Of a stretch of 64,000 nt of DNA, positions 7,793-15,769 are shown piece after piece (position 1 is the stretch's first letter; every line of letters starts with the position of its first letter). Below the pieces are notes generated by a model. It was not told where the DNA came from and made no database searches. It worked only from the letters and a program-made list of their open reading frames with translations. Source of the DNA: Hyphomicrobiales bacterium (GTDB lineage: Bacteria > Pseudomonadota > Alphaproteobacteria > Rhizobiales > Methyloligellaceae); NCBI GenBank assembly GCA_028280515.1, contig JANQLP010000155.1, positions 1-64,000 of the forward strand, written 5' to 3'. Made by a program: the position numbers and the translations under genes.

Positions 7793-9835
7793 TCACGAAT
7801 TCGAACCGATCAACTTGGCGTCGCCTCCGTTTGGCGCCGCCCCGTTTGCCGATTTGCTTTTGGTGATCAGGGGAATGATGTCATCGCGGTCGCCGAGCGC
7901 CTGAACGGTGCCGCTCTTTAGGATCATGATCTTGTCGACGCTGTTGAGCAGGGACGGGCGCTGCGTAATGGCGACTACCGTGATCTCCTTCTCCTTGGCG
8001 ACGTGCAGCGCCTTGGCAAGCGCGCGCTCGCCCGGCGAGTCCAGGTTCGAATTCGGTTCATCAAGGACGACCAGGCGGGGACTGCCGAAGAAGGCACGGG
8101 CGAGACCAATGCGCTGTTTCTGACCGCCGGAAAGAGGGCTGCCGTCCATGGCCACCTGGGTTTCGTAGCCTTGGGCGAATTCAGAGATCATCGCGTGGAC
8201 GTCGGCCATTTCCGCCGCATCGAAGATGTCCTGGTCGTTGGCATCGTTGCGCATGCGCGCGATGTTGTCCTTGATGGAGGCCGGGAAAAGCTGGACGTCC
8301 TGGGGCAGGTATCCGACGCTCTCGCCGAACTGCCGGGGGTCCCAGTTCCGCAGGTCCATGCTGTCCAGCCTGACGCTGCCCGAGGTCGGAAAAATGGAGC
8401 CGACCAGCATCTTGCCCAATGTTGATTTGCCCGTGCCCGATGCGCCGACGATGCCGAGCGACTCGCCGGGCTCGAGTTCGAAGGAGACGCCGTTGAGGAC
8501 GACCTTCTTGTTGGGCGGCGGGACGTAGAGTACGCGCTCGACGTTCAAATGACCCTTGGGCCGCGGCAGGCGCAGCCGGTCGAAATTGAGCGGAGAGTTG
8601 AGCAGCAGCGCCTTGATGCGCGAATAGGCGGAGCGGGCCTGCACGAAGGCGCGCCAACCCTCGATGGTACCTTCGATCGGCTGCAGGGCGCGGCTACCGA
8701 TGATCGATGCGGCAATGATCATGCCGCCGGTCACTTCGCCCAGGATGGCGAGGTATCCGCCCCAACCGAGAACCGCGATCTGCGTGCCGAGCCGAATGAA
8801 CTTCGATGACCCGGCAAGAACAATGTTGCGGTCCTGGGCGACGACCTGCGATTTGAGGGATTGCGCCGTCTCGCCGCCCCAGATGTTGACACCCTCCGGT
8901 ATCATACCCATGGCATTCATCGCCTGGGCATTCCGGGCCATGGCGTCTGCCTGCAGATTTGCGCGCGCGGCGAATGCATTGGCGCGGCCGAAGGGAACTG
9001 CCGTGATCCGCTGATTGATGCCGGCGATCACAAGCAACACGACCACCGTGGCGCAGACAATGAAGCCCAGATGCGGATGGATCATGAAGACTGCGAAAAG
9101 ATAGAGTGGTGCGACGGGCGCGTCGAACATGGTCAGAATAACCGGCCCGGTTATGAACGCGCGCAGGTTTTGCAACTCGCCAAGGATCTGAAACTCCCGG
9201 CTCGATCCATCCTGGGCCGCGCGGGCAGCGGCGCTCAGAACGGGTGCGCCGAGCTTGCTTTCCATGTCCGTGGCGACCCGCAACAATATGATCCGCCGCG
9301 AAATATCGAGCAGGACATGCATCAGAATGGCGCCAACGACGACGATGGTCAGCATCATCAGCGTATCAACGCTTTGGCTGGCAAGCACCCGGTCGGCGAT
9401 GTTGAACAGATAGATCGGGATCGCGAGGACGAGAATGTTCACGATGAACGAAAAGACGCCGACGGTAACCATGTTTCGACGGCACACCGCGAGGCCCTTG
9501 CTGAGAATCTGTCGAAAATCCGCATTCGAGGAACGTCGCTCCATGGTCGGGCCGCCGCCTGACCCGTTTGCCCCATTGGAGCCCGCCGCGCTGCCATTGG
9601 CCCCGTTCTTCCCGCCGCCCGAACCGTTGGCGCCGGTTGCGCCGTTCGTCTTGCCGCGGGCCTGAACCGCGTCTTCGCTGTCGTCGGTCTCGGTATGGCG
9701 ACCGTTCGCACCATTTGCGCCCTTCGCGTCATTGGCGGGGGGTGCCTGCTTTTTCTTTGAAGTGCGCCGGCTCGACTCTTTCGCGGCTTGCGGGGTGGCT
9801 TTTTCGTCTTCCGGTGCTTTTTGTGTTCCAGCCAT
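7793..9835 (-). CDS. Type I secretion ABC exporter, AprD/PrtD type, with Gly-Ala-Asn tail
   Basis: A 680-residue fused permease-ATPase that drives export across the inner membrane. Residues 1-105 are a disordered extension with repeated GANG and GSGGG units, not part of the usual fold. Transmembrane segments follow (about 122-395). The ATPase has Walker [10 protein letters not shown] (464-472), signature [13 protein letters not shown] (568-580), Walker [10 protein letters not shown] (588-596) and D-loop NLDS. The switch position reads AITQRPS with Gln625 where most ABC ATPases have His. No C39 peptidase domain is present, so substrates are probably not cleaved at a double-glycine leader and should carry C-terminal signals. 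It lies 49 bases after the 654-residue candidate substrate gene. Confidence 0.92.
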   Translation of the reverse strand: MAGTQKAPEDEKATPQAAKESSRRTSKKKQAPPANDAKGANGANGRHTETDDSEDAVQARGKTNGATGANGSGGGKNGANGSAAGSNGANGSGGGPTMERRSSNADFRQILSKGLAVCRRNMVTVGVFSFIVNILVLAIPIYLFNIADRVLASQSVDTLMMLTIVVVGAILMHVLLDISRRIILLRVATDMESKLGAPVLSAAARAAQDGSSREFQILGELQNLRAFITGPVILTMFDAPVAPLYLFAVFMIHPHLGFIVCATVVVLLVIAGINQRITAVPFGRANAFAARANLQADAMARNAQAMNAMGMIPEGVNIWGGETAQSLKSQVVAQDRNIVLAGSSKFIRLGTQIAVLGWGGYLAILGEVTGGMIIAASIIGSRALQPIEGTIEGWRAFVQARSAYSRIKALLLNSPLNFDRLRLPRPKGHLNVERVLYVPPPNKKVVLNGVSFELEPGESLGIVGASGTGKSTLGKMLVGSIFPTSGSVRLDSMDLRNWDPRQFGESVGYLPQDVQLFPASIKDNIARMRNDANDQDIFDAAEMADVHAMISEFAQGYETQVAMDGSPLSGGQKQRIGLARAFFGSPRLVVLDEPNSNLDSPGERALAKALHVAKEKEITVVAITQRPSLLNSVDKIMILKSGTVQALGDRDDIIPLITKSKSANGAAPNGGDAKLIGSNS

Positions 9836-9884
9836 CTTCCTGCCAACTCCTGAAAGATTGCACCTGGTATTGCCGCCTTGGGTG

Positions 9885-11849
9885 CTACGTCAGTGTGCTG
9901 CCGAGCACATCGGAGGTCGCGTAGTCATTCACTGGTAAGAATGTCTCAGGGATATCGTCCTCGTCCGCATCCGAGGACGTGAAGGCGACCAGCTCGGTCG
10001 CCAGCGCATCTGGATCCTCATGGATAATCGTGTCGTCATCGGAGACGATGATTTCAGCCTGAATCAGTATCTCATCGTCGTACTGGTCTCCGCCGACGTA
10101 GTAGTCGGCCGCCGCACCCGTTGTGACGATCGCGCCAAGGTTTGTGAGCACATTGCCACCGGCATCGGTGGTTTGCGGCACGTACTCATCGCCTTCACCT
10201 TCCGCCGGAAGGAACTGCATGAGGGTATCGACGTCTGTTGCAACGATTTCCTGATTGATGACGTTGATGTCGTAGTAGCTTCCGGAGATCACCAGAACGT
10301 CGAACGACCCGTCATCGAAGTTGGGAAGGCCCATGCCGGCGGATACATCAAGCACGCCGTCCTGAGCGTTCAGGCTGTCGATAAGGGCCTGGAGCTCGGC
10401 GGTCAGGTCGTTGACTTCAGTGGTTCCGAAATTCTCGATGACCGCTTCATTGAAAAGAAAGTTCTCACCCGTCGAGATGGAAGATCCGGGCGCCTCGTCG
10501 TCTTCAGAACCGACACCGTTTCCAAGCACCTTCACAATGTCGGGATCGAGAAGGAGGATCTTCTGGTAGATGAGGTTGGCGTGATGATAGTTGCCGTTGA
10601 CGATAATGAGGTCGTAAGTCGAGCCCAGAGCCTCGAGCGTCGAGATGTTGAACTGGCCGTTGGCGCCAGCGAATACCTGGAACGTGTTATCCGTGACACC
10701 TTGGTACGTGATGTCATTGTCTTTCAGCCAGCTCGACTGCGTTACTGAGTGAACGTCGTACAGGTCGCCTTCGAACACGTCGACGTTCCATTCGAGCCCG
10801 GCAAAAACGTTGCTACCGGCGAAGCTCGGCACGCCGAAATCGGACTGCAGGAACTTAGCGACGTTGTACATCTCGTTTCCATGCGTCTCGATAGTGAACG
10901 CGCCCAGACCCGCGTGCGAGACGGCATCTTCATCCATCAGGACGGTGACCTGCACAATCGCGTCGGTCGTATAGTGATCCCCCACGATCACCATGGTTCC
11001 CGACAAGTGATTGACGTCAGCGATGACGGCGATGTTGACCACCTCGTTGCTGCCGCTTTCGATGATTTGTGCCGCGCCCGGATGCCCTGTGAACTCGCCG
11101 AAAACCTCGCTGAAGGATTCCACCGGTTGGGATTCCGGCGGTTTTGGCAGTTCGGCATCTTCGGGCTGAAGCTCACCGTTGACATAGGTGCCGGCGTCGA
11201 CCTGGCTTTTGGTTGTTTCGCCGGCTTCTTTCGCCGCGGCATCGCGCTCGGTGACGAACTCGAGGAGGGCGTCGTTCGCGAAGTTGGTTATGACCAGATC
11301 GTCAGGTATCTCCGCATCGGCCGTCTCCATCATGTCGGCGACAGCGTCGTCGATCTCGCGTGAACTCAGAGTGTCAACGGTCATGCCTTCGGGGATGCCG
11401 AACTTGTCATTGTCCGCCAGACGGTTGAATTGCTGGACCAGGGACATCAGCTGGTCGCCGCCGTCCTGGTAAGACACCGTAATCTTCGGCTCGGTTGCAC
11501 CGAGGGTGATCTGAATGGGAAATTTGGGGAGTTTGGACTGGATCAGCGATTGAAACAGGTCGTACGGATTGTCGAGGGGGTCCGGTCGATCGAGCCGAAG
11601 CCTGTCGCTGGTCAGGTCGCGTAACGGCGAGACCGGATCGTCAGAGAAAATGTATGCGACCGGATGGCTATCCAGTTCTTCCAGTTCATGATGTTTGCCC
11701 GCGAGACCGTCCGGCGTTGGCTTAAGGTCCTGGTTTGTTTTTTTGGAAGAGAAGTCTTCATACTCAACGCGAACCCGAGCCGTTTCGTTATAGATGTGAA
11801 GATAACCCGCAAAGTGATAGAGAATCTCGGTAACCGCCCCAGAGCTCAT
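9885..11849 (-). CDS. Large acidic repeat protein, probable type I secretion substrate
   Basis: A 654-residue, strongly acidic protein with almost no Cys and no N-terminal signal peptide, encoded directly before the exporter. I know no enzymatic domain in it. At least two clear copies and two weaker ones of a roughly 30-residue unit recur in the C-terminal half: a beta strand, then G-[NSD]-x-Y, an Asn or Asp, I-x-Q, hydrophobics and D-x-D. The copies are IIVNGNYHHANLIYQKILLL (about 415), VLVISGSYYDINVINQEIVA (about 518), the region around VIVGDHYTTDAIVQ (about 287) and around YYVGGDQYDDEILIQAEIIV (about 583). RTX nonapeptides (GGxGxDxUx) are not seen. The start at 11849 was chosen because AGGTGGAG is spaced correctly for it; a GTG four codons upstream is the alternative. 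Confidence 0.75.
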   Translation of the reverse strand: MSSGAVTEILYHFAGYLHIYNETARVRVEYEDFSSKKTNQDLKPTPDGLAGKHHELEELDSHPVAYIFSDDPVSPLRDLTSDRLRLDRPDPLDNPYDLFQSLIQSKLPKFPIQITLGATEPKITVSYQDGGDQLMSLVQQFNRLADNDKFGIPEGMTVDTLSSREIDDAVADMMETADAEIPDDLVITNFANDALLEFVTERDAAAKEAGETTKSQVDAGTYVNGELQPEDAELPKPPESQPVESFSEVFGEFTGHPGAAQIIESGSNEVVNIAVIADVNHLSGTMVIVGDHYTTDAIVQVTVLMDEDAVSHAGLGAFTIETHGNEMYNVAKFLQSDFGVPSFAGSNVFAGLEWNVDVFEGDLYDVHSVTQSSWLKDNDITYQGVTDNTFQVFAGANGQFNISTLEALGSTYDLIIVNGNYHHANLIYQKILLLDPDIVKVLGNGVGSEDDEAPGSSISTGENFLFNEAVIENFGTTEVNDLTAELQALIDSLNAQDGVLDVSAGMGLPNFDDGSFDVLVISGSYYDINVINQEIVATDVDTLMQFLPAEGEGDEYVPQTTDAGGNVLTNLGAIVTTGAAADYYVGGDQYDDEILIQAEIIVSDDDTIIHEDPDALATELVAFTSSDADEDDIPETFLPVNDYATSDVLGSTLT

Positions 11850-11947
11850 TGCCGTCTCCACCTAGCCTGCTGCTGCACCTTTTAGACCCCGGTCAAGGCC
11901 TCCGAAATCATCCTCTGGTCTCCGTTTTTGTTGTTGACCCCCCTCGT

Positions 11948-11980
11948 AAAAAAGGAACCGCGCGGCGTAACACCGCGCGG
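11948..11980 (-). terminator. Intercistronic terminator or attenuator in the secretion operon
   Basis: An 8-bp perfect stem (CCGCGCGG at 11958-11965 and 11973-11980, loop of seven) is followed on the minus strand by TTCC and six T residues. It stands between the Q/N/D-repeat gene and the 654-residue gene. It probably ends most transcripts after the first gene, so that the repeat protein is made in excess over the exporter. Confidence 0.75.
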
Positions 11981-11995
11981 ATCCCGAATTGCAAA

Positions 11996-12799
11996 CTACA
12001 GCAAGACGCTGTCCGTCATGTCGTCTCCAACATTATTGATTGACGACTCGTTGAACTGGATGTTCGCGCCCTGCGTGATGTTCTGCGAGAACACGTTCTG
12101 CTCGAGCGCCGCATCGGCGGATGAGTTTCCGGTATCCGCAATGCTGCCGGAGTCGTGGATCTCCGCCTTGGTGAGGATAGACTTGGCTTCGCCACCATAG
12201 GCCTTCGCCTTCACGTCGCCGTGCATGTGGTTGTCTTTGATGATGGACAGGGCCTTGTCGTTGTCCACCATGTTGTTGACTTGCTGGACATTGAATGCAC
12301 CGTCATTGCCGTGGCCGTCGACGTCCTGGTAGACGTTCTGGCCTACAGCGGTGAAGGCCCCATCGAGATCGTCGTGGAAGTCGATATTGTCGATATCGAT
12401 GACGTCGTTGTCTGACGGCTTCCAGCCCTCGAGACCGAGGTCAACATCAACGTCGACATCCACATCGACGTCCACGTCGTTGTCGACGTGGTTCTTGACG
12501 TAGTTATCGACGTCATTGTCAACGTGATTGTCTACGTCGTTGTCGACATCATTCTCATTGTGGTTTTTGTTGTAGTTCTTGTTGCCGTTCAGGTTCAGGT
12601 TGCCGTTCAGATTTCCGTTCTTGTTATAGCTCGTGCTCTCCTGATGTACGCCCTGAAGGGCAAACTGGGCCTGGCCCTGGGCCTGCCCTTGACCCTGTCC
12701 CTGACCCTGATGCTGGCCCTGGCCTTGCAGTTGTTTCTGTAGCTCAGCCTGTGCCTGAGCTTGCAGCTCGAGTTGGCCTTGTGCTTGTCCTTGTCCCAT
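11996..12799 (-). CDS. Low-complexity Gln/Asn/Asp repeat protein, probable type I secreted matrix or adhesin protein
   Basis: A 267-residue protein with no recognised enzymatic domain. Residues about 2-49 are a Gln-rich tract of GQ and AQ dipeptides; 59-82 are Asn-rich (NGNLNGNLNLNGNKN); 83-120 alternate Asp/Asn with Val (DVDNDVDN, then VDVDVDVD). The remaining 145 residues are more complex and beta-prone with regularly placed Asn and Asp. There is no Cys and no signal peptide. Alternating polar/Val tracts and Q/N richness resemble functional amyloids and beta-solenoid surface proteins, which is an inference. It is first in the type I secretion operon. The start at 12799 (third codon of the open frame) was chosen because AGGAG is six bases away; the first ATG directly abuts it. 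Confidence 0.8.
   Translation of the reverse strand: MGQGQAQGQLELQAQAQAELQKQLQGQGQHQGQGQGQGQAQGQAQFALQGVHQESTSYNKNGNLNGNLNLNGNKNYNKNHNENDVDNDVDNHVDNDVDNYVKNHVDNDVDVDVDVDVDVDLGLEGWKPSDNDVIDIDNIDFHDDLDGAFTAVGQNVYQDVDGHGNDGAFNVQQVNNMVDNDKALSIIKDNHMHGDVKAKAYGGEAKSILTKAEIHDSGSIADTGNSSADAALEQNVFSQNITQGANIQFNESSINNVGDDMTDSVLL
12440..12625 (-). repeat. Tandem codon repeats encoding Asn- and Asp-Val-rich tracts
   Basis: Short-period repetition (6-base and multiples) of GTC/GAC and AAC/GGC-type codons inside the low-complexity gene. It is likely to vary in copy number by slippage between strains. Confidence 0.7.
12653..12796 (-). repeat. Gln-rich codon repeats
   Basis: Repeated CAG-GGC/GCC hexamers that encode the QGQ and AQA tract at the N terminus of the low-complexity protein. 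Confidence 0.7.
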
Positions 12800-13310
12800 G
12801 ATCATCTCCTGACGGGTTGGGACCGGAGATGCATCGCTGCGGCGAGAGTCACCAATCTTCTACGTCGGCGACCACTGCTTGGGCGCTACCGTTCCGGTCT
12901 GTCTTCGTTTCAGTCGAATTGATCGCCGATATCGATAGTCTGTCCCGCATCGACGATCTCCCTCAGGTAAAGGGTTAATTAATTATTAGTCAATTGTATA
13001 ATACGTACCCGTTTGATATTGCGGTACAAATGATTTACCTCATTACAATCATATAAATGTAATAATATTCTCATATAAGTAAAAATAATACATATAAGTC
13101 ATTGTTATCGTCAATATCACGAAAACTTTGATACTTCACGTACCCAAAATTCTCATTATTTGTACTTGACGTACCCAGATTTGAATTATGGCTGTGCATG
13201 TTTTCTGATTGTATGATTCCTGTCATTCTGGCACTCTAGAAACTGGCGCCCGTAACGCGGCGGGACGCCACGCGCCTGATGCGAGACGGTGCCATAACGG
13301 AGGTACCGAG
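12800..13310. promoter_or_regulatory. Long AT-rich divergent regulatory region
   Basis: 511 bases without a gene, with a sharp drop in GC from about 12970 to 13210, between the secretion operon and the zinc-ribbon gene. The octamer ACGTACCC occurs three times (13003-13010, 13138-13145, 13169-13176), and TATAAT occurs at 12997-13002. No single promoter could be assigned with confidence. Confidence 0.5.
13132..13177. promoter_or_regulatory. Pair of phased direct repeats, candidate operator
   Basis: TACTTCACGTACCCA (13132-13146) and TACTTGACGTACCCA (13163-13177) differ at one of 15 positions and are 31 bases apart start to start, close to three helical turns. A third core copy is at 13003-13010. 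Same-face spacing suggests cooperative binding of a regulator; none of the neighbours is an obvious candidate. Confidence 0.5.
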
Positions 13311-13676
13311 ATGGATAGGGACGCGATCGACAAGTTTCGCGACGAAGAGGCCGCGTACGACTATGTCGAACGGCATGTCTGGCCCAACGGACCTGTCTGT
13401 CCCCATTGTGGGGCTTCAGACCGGATTGGCAAATTGCGGGGTGAGAGCACCCGGATACACACCTACAAGTGTTATCACTGCCGGAAACCCTTTACCGTCA
13501 AAATCGGCACCGTCTTCGAAGACAGCAAAGTTCCCATGCACAAATGGCTGCAGATGGTCCTGCTGGCATGCGCATCGAAACGGCCGCTCAATGCCAATGC
13601 GGCGAGTTCCATCCTGGGCGTGACCTACAAGACGGCAGCGGCGATGCTTGCGCGGGTTCGCGGCCGACGCCATTGA
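13311..13676 (+). CDS. Zinc-ribbon protein, N-terminal part of an IS1595-type transposase
   Basis: A 121-residue protein matching the DNA-binding zinc-ribbon and helix-turn-helix part of IS1595 (ISXO2-like) transposases. It has CPHCGA near residue 29 and YKCYHCRKPFTVKIGTVF near residue 53, then KWLQMVLLACASKRPLNANAASSILGVTYKTAAAMLARVR. The DDE catalytic domain that should follow is absent; the frame stops at RGRRH and nothing similar was seen downstream. The start at 13311 has GGAGGT seven bases upstream. It could be a decayed transposase or a recruited DNA-binding protein. The strong ribosome-binding site and intact frame leave the second option open. Confidence 0.75.
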   Translation: MDRDAIDKFRDEEAAYDYVERHVWPNGPVCPHCGASDRIGKLRGESTRIHTYKCYHCRKPFTVKIGTVFEDSKVPMHKWLQMVLLACASKRPLNANAASSILGVTYKTAAAMLARVRGRRH

Positions 13677-13780
13677 ATTTTTTGACTATCGCTCCCAGAT
13701 ATTGAAACAGGATTGTCAAAAAGCTGCGCTAATGTGCTAGCGTATAAATTGTGAGTGGGCAACAAGTGCAAGGGTTAGTT

Positions 13781-14041
13781 GTGCGTATGTCGCCACAGTC
13801 ATATTTCAAGAGTCCACGGGAAACTCAGTTTGAGCGCTTTTTGGAGGCATTGGGCGTAACAGAGGACCAGTTGCCGCTCGATCAGTTCGATCTGGCATTT
13901 CACCAACTCGTTTCTGGTTACGAGTACACCCCCATACAGAATGGTTCTGGTTTGTCCGGTACGCCCGTCGAGCCGACGTCTTTTCGCCCGGCTCCGCCCC
14001 AGTCACCGCGTTCTAACGGTGCGGCCCGTGAGTCACATTGA
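13781..14041 (+). CDS. Hypothetical small protein
   Basis: An 86-residue frame with no recognised domain. The N-terminal half is plausible as protein (SPRETQFERFLEALGVTEDQ, amphipathic helix) and the tail is Pro/Ser-rich and disordered. The GTG at 13781 has AAGGG six bases upstream; an ATG at 13787 and a GTG at 13751 are alternatives. The 3' end overlaps the stop of the convergent gene at 14013 by 29 bases. It lies after the zinc-ribbon gene in the same direction. Codon use is less GC-biased than the neighbours. Confidence 0.4.
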   Translation: MRMSPQSYFKSPRETQFERFLEALGVTEDQLPLDQFDLAFHQLVSGYEYTPIQNGSGLSGTPVEPTSFRPAPPQSPRSNGAARESH

Positions 14042-14504
14042 TGTGGGCGTCGAAATAATCGGCCCATAAGGTCTGCGCGATAGCGGGATCGCCGGTCATT
14101 TCGCTTGCCTGGTTTTCGTGTGACAGATGGTCCGCGTGCACACGCACGCCGGCATCTTCCAGCGCGGTTAGAAACCGTTGCGCGCTGGCGCAGCCTTCCT
14201 CGAATTCGCTGTTCCGGGCCATGCTCAAAAGGCAGATGTCTTCACCGATGGGGTGTTGTTTGTACCCGGTGATGCTCTGCCAGGCTTCGATCTGCACGAT
14301 GCCCAGGGCATCGGAGCTCAGCCCGTCTGCCGCGCGCTCGGCGACAAGGGAAATCAACATCCCCATGAAGCCCACCATGTACGGGGTGAGCCAGGCCCGT
14401 TCCGGAATGTCGCCCAACGTGGCGTGCCGGCTGGTTGCGACCAGCGGCGCGATGAAGGCAACGGCTGCTTTTTTGCCTCGGTGTGTCCGCAGGAGCTGAA
14501 ACAT
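14013..14504 (-). CDS. Hypothetical protein
   Basis: A 163-residue protein I do not recognise. It begins with a basic segment (MFQLLRTHRGKKAAVAFIAPLV) and has one weakly hydrophobic region (WLTPYMVGFMGMLISLVAERA, about 38-58), followed by a soluble part with YKQHPIGEDICLLSMARN and a His/Asp-rich C terminus (DYFDAHINVTHGPHR). The start at 14504 was chosen because the reading frame upstream runs into the divergent gene and GGAGGAG precedes it. The start is 52 bases from that of the HEPN-like gene on the other strand. Confidence 0.65.
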   Translation of the reverse strand: MFQLLRTHRGKKAAVAFIAPLVATSRHATLGDIPERAWLTPYMVGFMGMLISLVAERAADGLSSDALGIVQIEAWQSITGYKQHPIGEDICLLSMARNSEFEEGCASAQRFLTALEDAGVRVHADHLSHENQASEMTGDPAIAQTLWADYFDAHINVTHGPHR

Positions 14505-14556
14505 GGGCCTTGGACTCCTCCGCAGGGTTGCAATTGTTACACCGAGATCGTGTAAG

Positions 14557-15165
14557 ATGACAGAAATGGCCGACCGCCAACCCGAGACCTCCGAACTGAA
14601 GGCGCGGGAGCCCGCTGCAACGCAGTCGCTTGACCGCGGGACAATGATCCTTGCGCTGATCGGCAATCTCTTTGTCAACTGGTCGAACAATGAGAGCCTG
14701 CTCGTCTACCTGATCGACCTGTTCATGGATGGTGGGCGTGCCTATTCGCAGGCCGGTGCGTTCGACGACGAGCCGTCGCCCTCGGCCGTCATCGTGTTCT
14801 CCACGCTCAATACGACGCGCGCGCGCATCGATCTTATAAGACGGCTCTCGCGTTTCAATATTACCGACCCGCATTTGCAGAGTGAACTCGACCGGCTGTT
14901 GGCACGTTTCGAGGCGACGACACGCATCCGCAATGAATTCAACCACGCCATGTATCTTGTCGATGACGCGAGCGGGGAACTCACCCACACGCAATCGACG
15001 CGGATCGTTCAGCAGAGCGGAAAGATCAAATTCGGGGCCAAGAAGAAGATCGATCAGGCGCGCATCCGGACGCTCAAAAAGACGATACAGGAAATGTGCG
15101 ATCTCAACCGCGACATACGCGAACTTCTGGGTCGCCTCGGCCCTTACCTGGTATCAAAGGGGTAG
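14557..15165 (+). CDS. HEPN-like hypothetical protein
   Basis: A 202-residue, largely helical protein. RNEFNH at residues 125-130 fits the R-[polar]-x3-H motif of HEPN-superfamily ribonucleases, and it is set at the start of a helix as in that fold (preceding LARFEATTRI). HEPN proteins act in toxin-antitoxin, abortive-infection and RNA-processing systems. No nucleotidyltransferase partner gene lies next door; the divergent 163-residue gene is the only close neighbour. Two in-frame starts exist (14557 and 14566). Assignment rests on the motif and helical pattern only. Confidence 0.6.
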   Translation: MTEMADRQPETSELKAREPAATQSLDRGTMILALIGNLFVNWSNNESLLVYLIDLFMDGGRAYSQAGAFDDEPSPSAVIVFSTLNTTRARIDLIRRLSRFNITDPHLQSELDRLLARFEATTRIRNEFNHAMYLVDDASGELTHTQSTRIVQQSGKIKFGAKKKIDQARIRTLKKTIQEMCDLNRDIRELLGRLGPYLVSKG

Positions 15166-15212
15166 GGGAAACGTAAACGTGCGTTCACCCCATCTGGTGT
15201 TTGTGCGGTTTC

Positions 15213-15596
15213 CTAGAGGGCCAGCACGATGTTGGCGAGCGCCCCTGTCGCGAGCACAGTGAAGGTGGTGGCCATTCCGATTACGCGACAACGGATCGGC
15301 TCAGGGTCCTGGCCCATGCCGTAGGCATGAAGGGCTCGTCCGCCGATCAGGGCCACCCCCATTGCATGCAGCAACCAGACTGGCGCGCTCTGCAGTTCCG
15401 CGAGCATCATCAGCACCAGTGCCAGCGGCACATATTCGGCAAAGTTGGCGTGAACGCGTGTCGCCCGCAGGACATTGCGGTCGCCGCCGTCGCCCAGGCC
15501 CACCGCGGCGGAGCGGCGCGCGCCGATCACGCGCACGCTGAGAGTGATGTAGATGATGGTGAGGATGCTTGCATAGATCGGCGTGATCATCGTCAT
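15213..15596 (-). CDS. MAPEG-family membrane protein
   Basis: A 127-residue integral membrane protein of the MAPEG superfamily (microsomal glutathione-S-transferase-like). Four hydrophobic segments are visible. The conserved core RVHANFAEYVPLALVLMMLAE matches the family signature (R-x-H-x-N-x2-E-x2-P), followed by GRALHAYGMG. Bacterial members such as the YecN group are thought to act in detoxification at the inner membrane. The start at 15596 (MTMITP) places the first membrane helix at the N terminus; MITP at 15590 is equally possible. It is convergent with the HEPN-like gene, 47 bases away. Confidence 0.85.
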   Translation of the reverse strand: MTMITPIYASILTIIYITLSVRVIGARRSAAVGLGDGGDRNVLRATRVHANFAEYVPLALVLMMLAELQSAPVWLLHAMGVALIGGRALHAYGMGQDPEPIRCRVIGMATTFTVLATGALANIVLAL

Positions 15597-15769
15597 GGCG
15601 TTACCAACCAGCGCTGTTGAACAATTGCCGTCTATACGTCGCGGCACCGCGATCGGATTGCATTTCAACGACCGACCCATCCGCATAGCTTGCTCCACAC
15701 GTATTTGTTACGGTCCGGCAGCACCTCTCATACAGTGCTTTTGAGGCTGCCTGGGGAAGGAGGACTTCG

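Noticed and set aside
12440..12625. CRISPR-like or satellite array
   Set aside because: The periodicity is coding (hexameric codon pairs in frame), with no spacer structure.
9885..12799. RTX calcium-binding repeats in the secretion substrates
   Set aside because: Asp/Gly/Asn-rich stretches were checked, but no GGxGxDxUx nonapeptide series is present.
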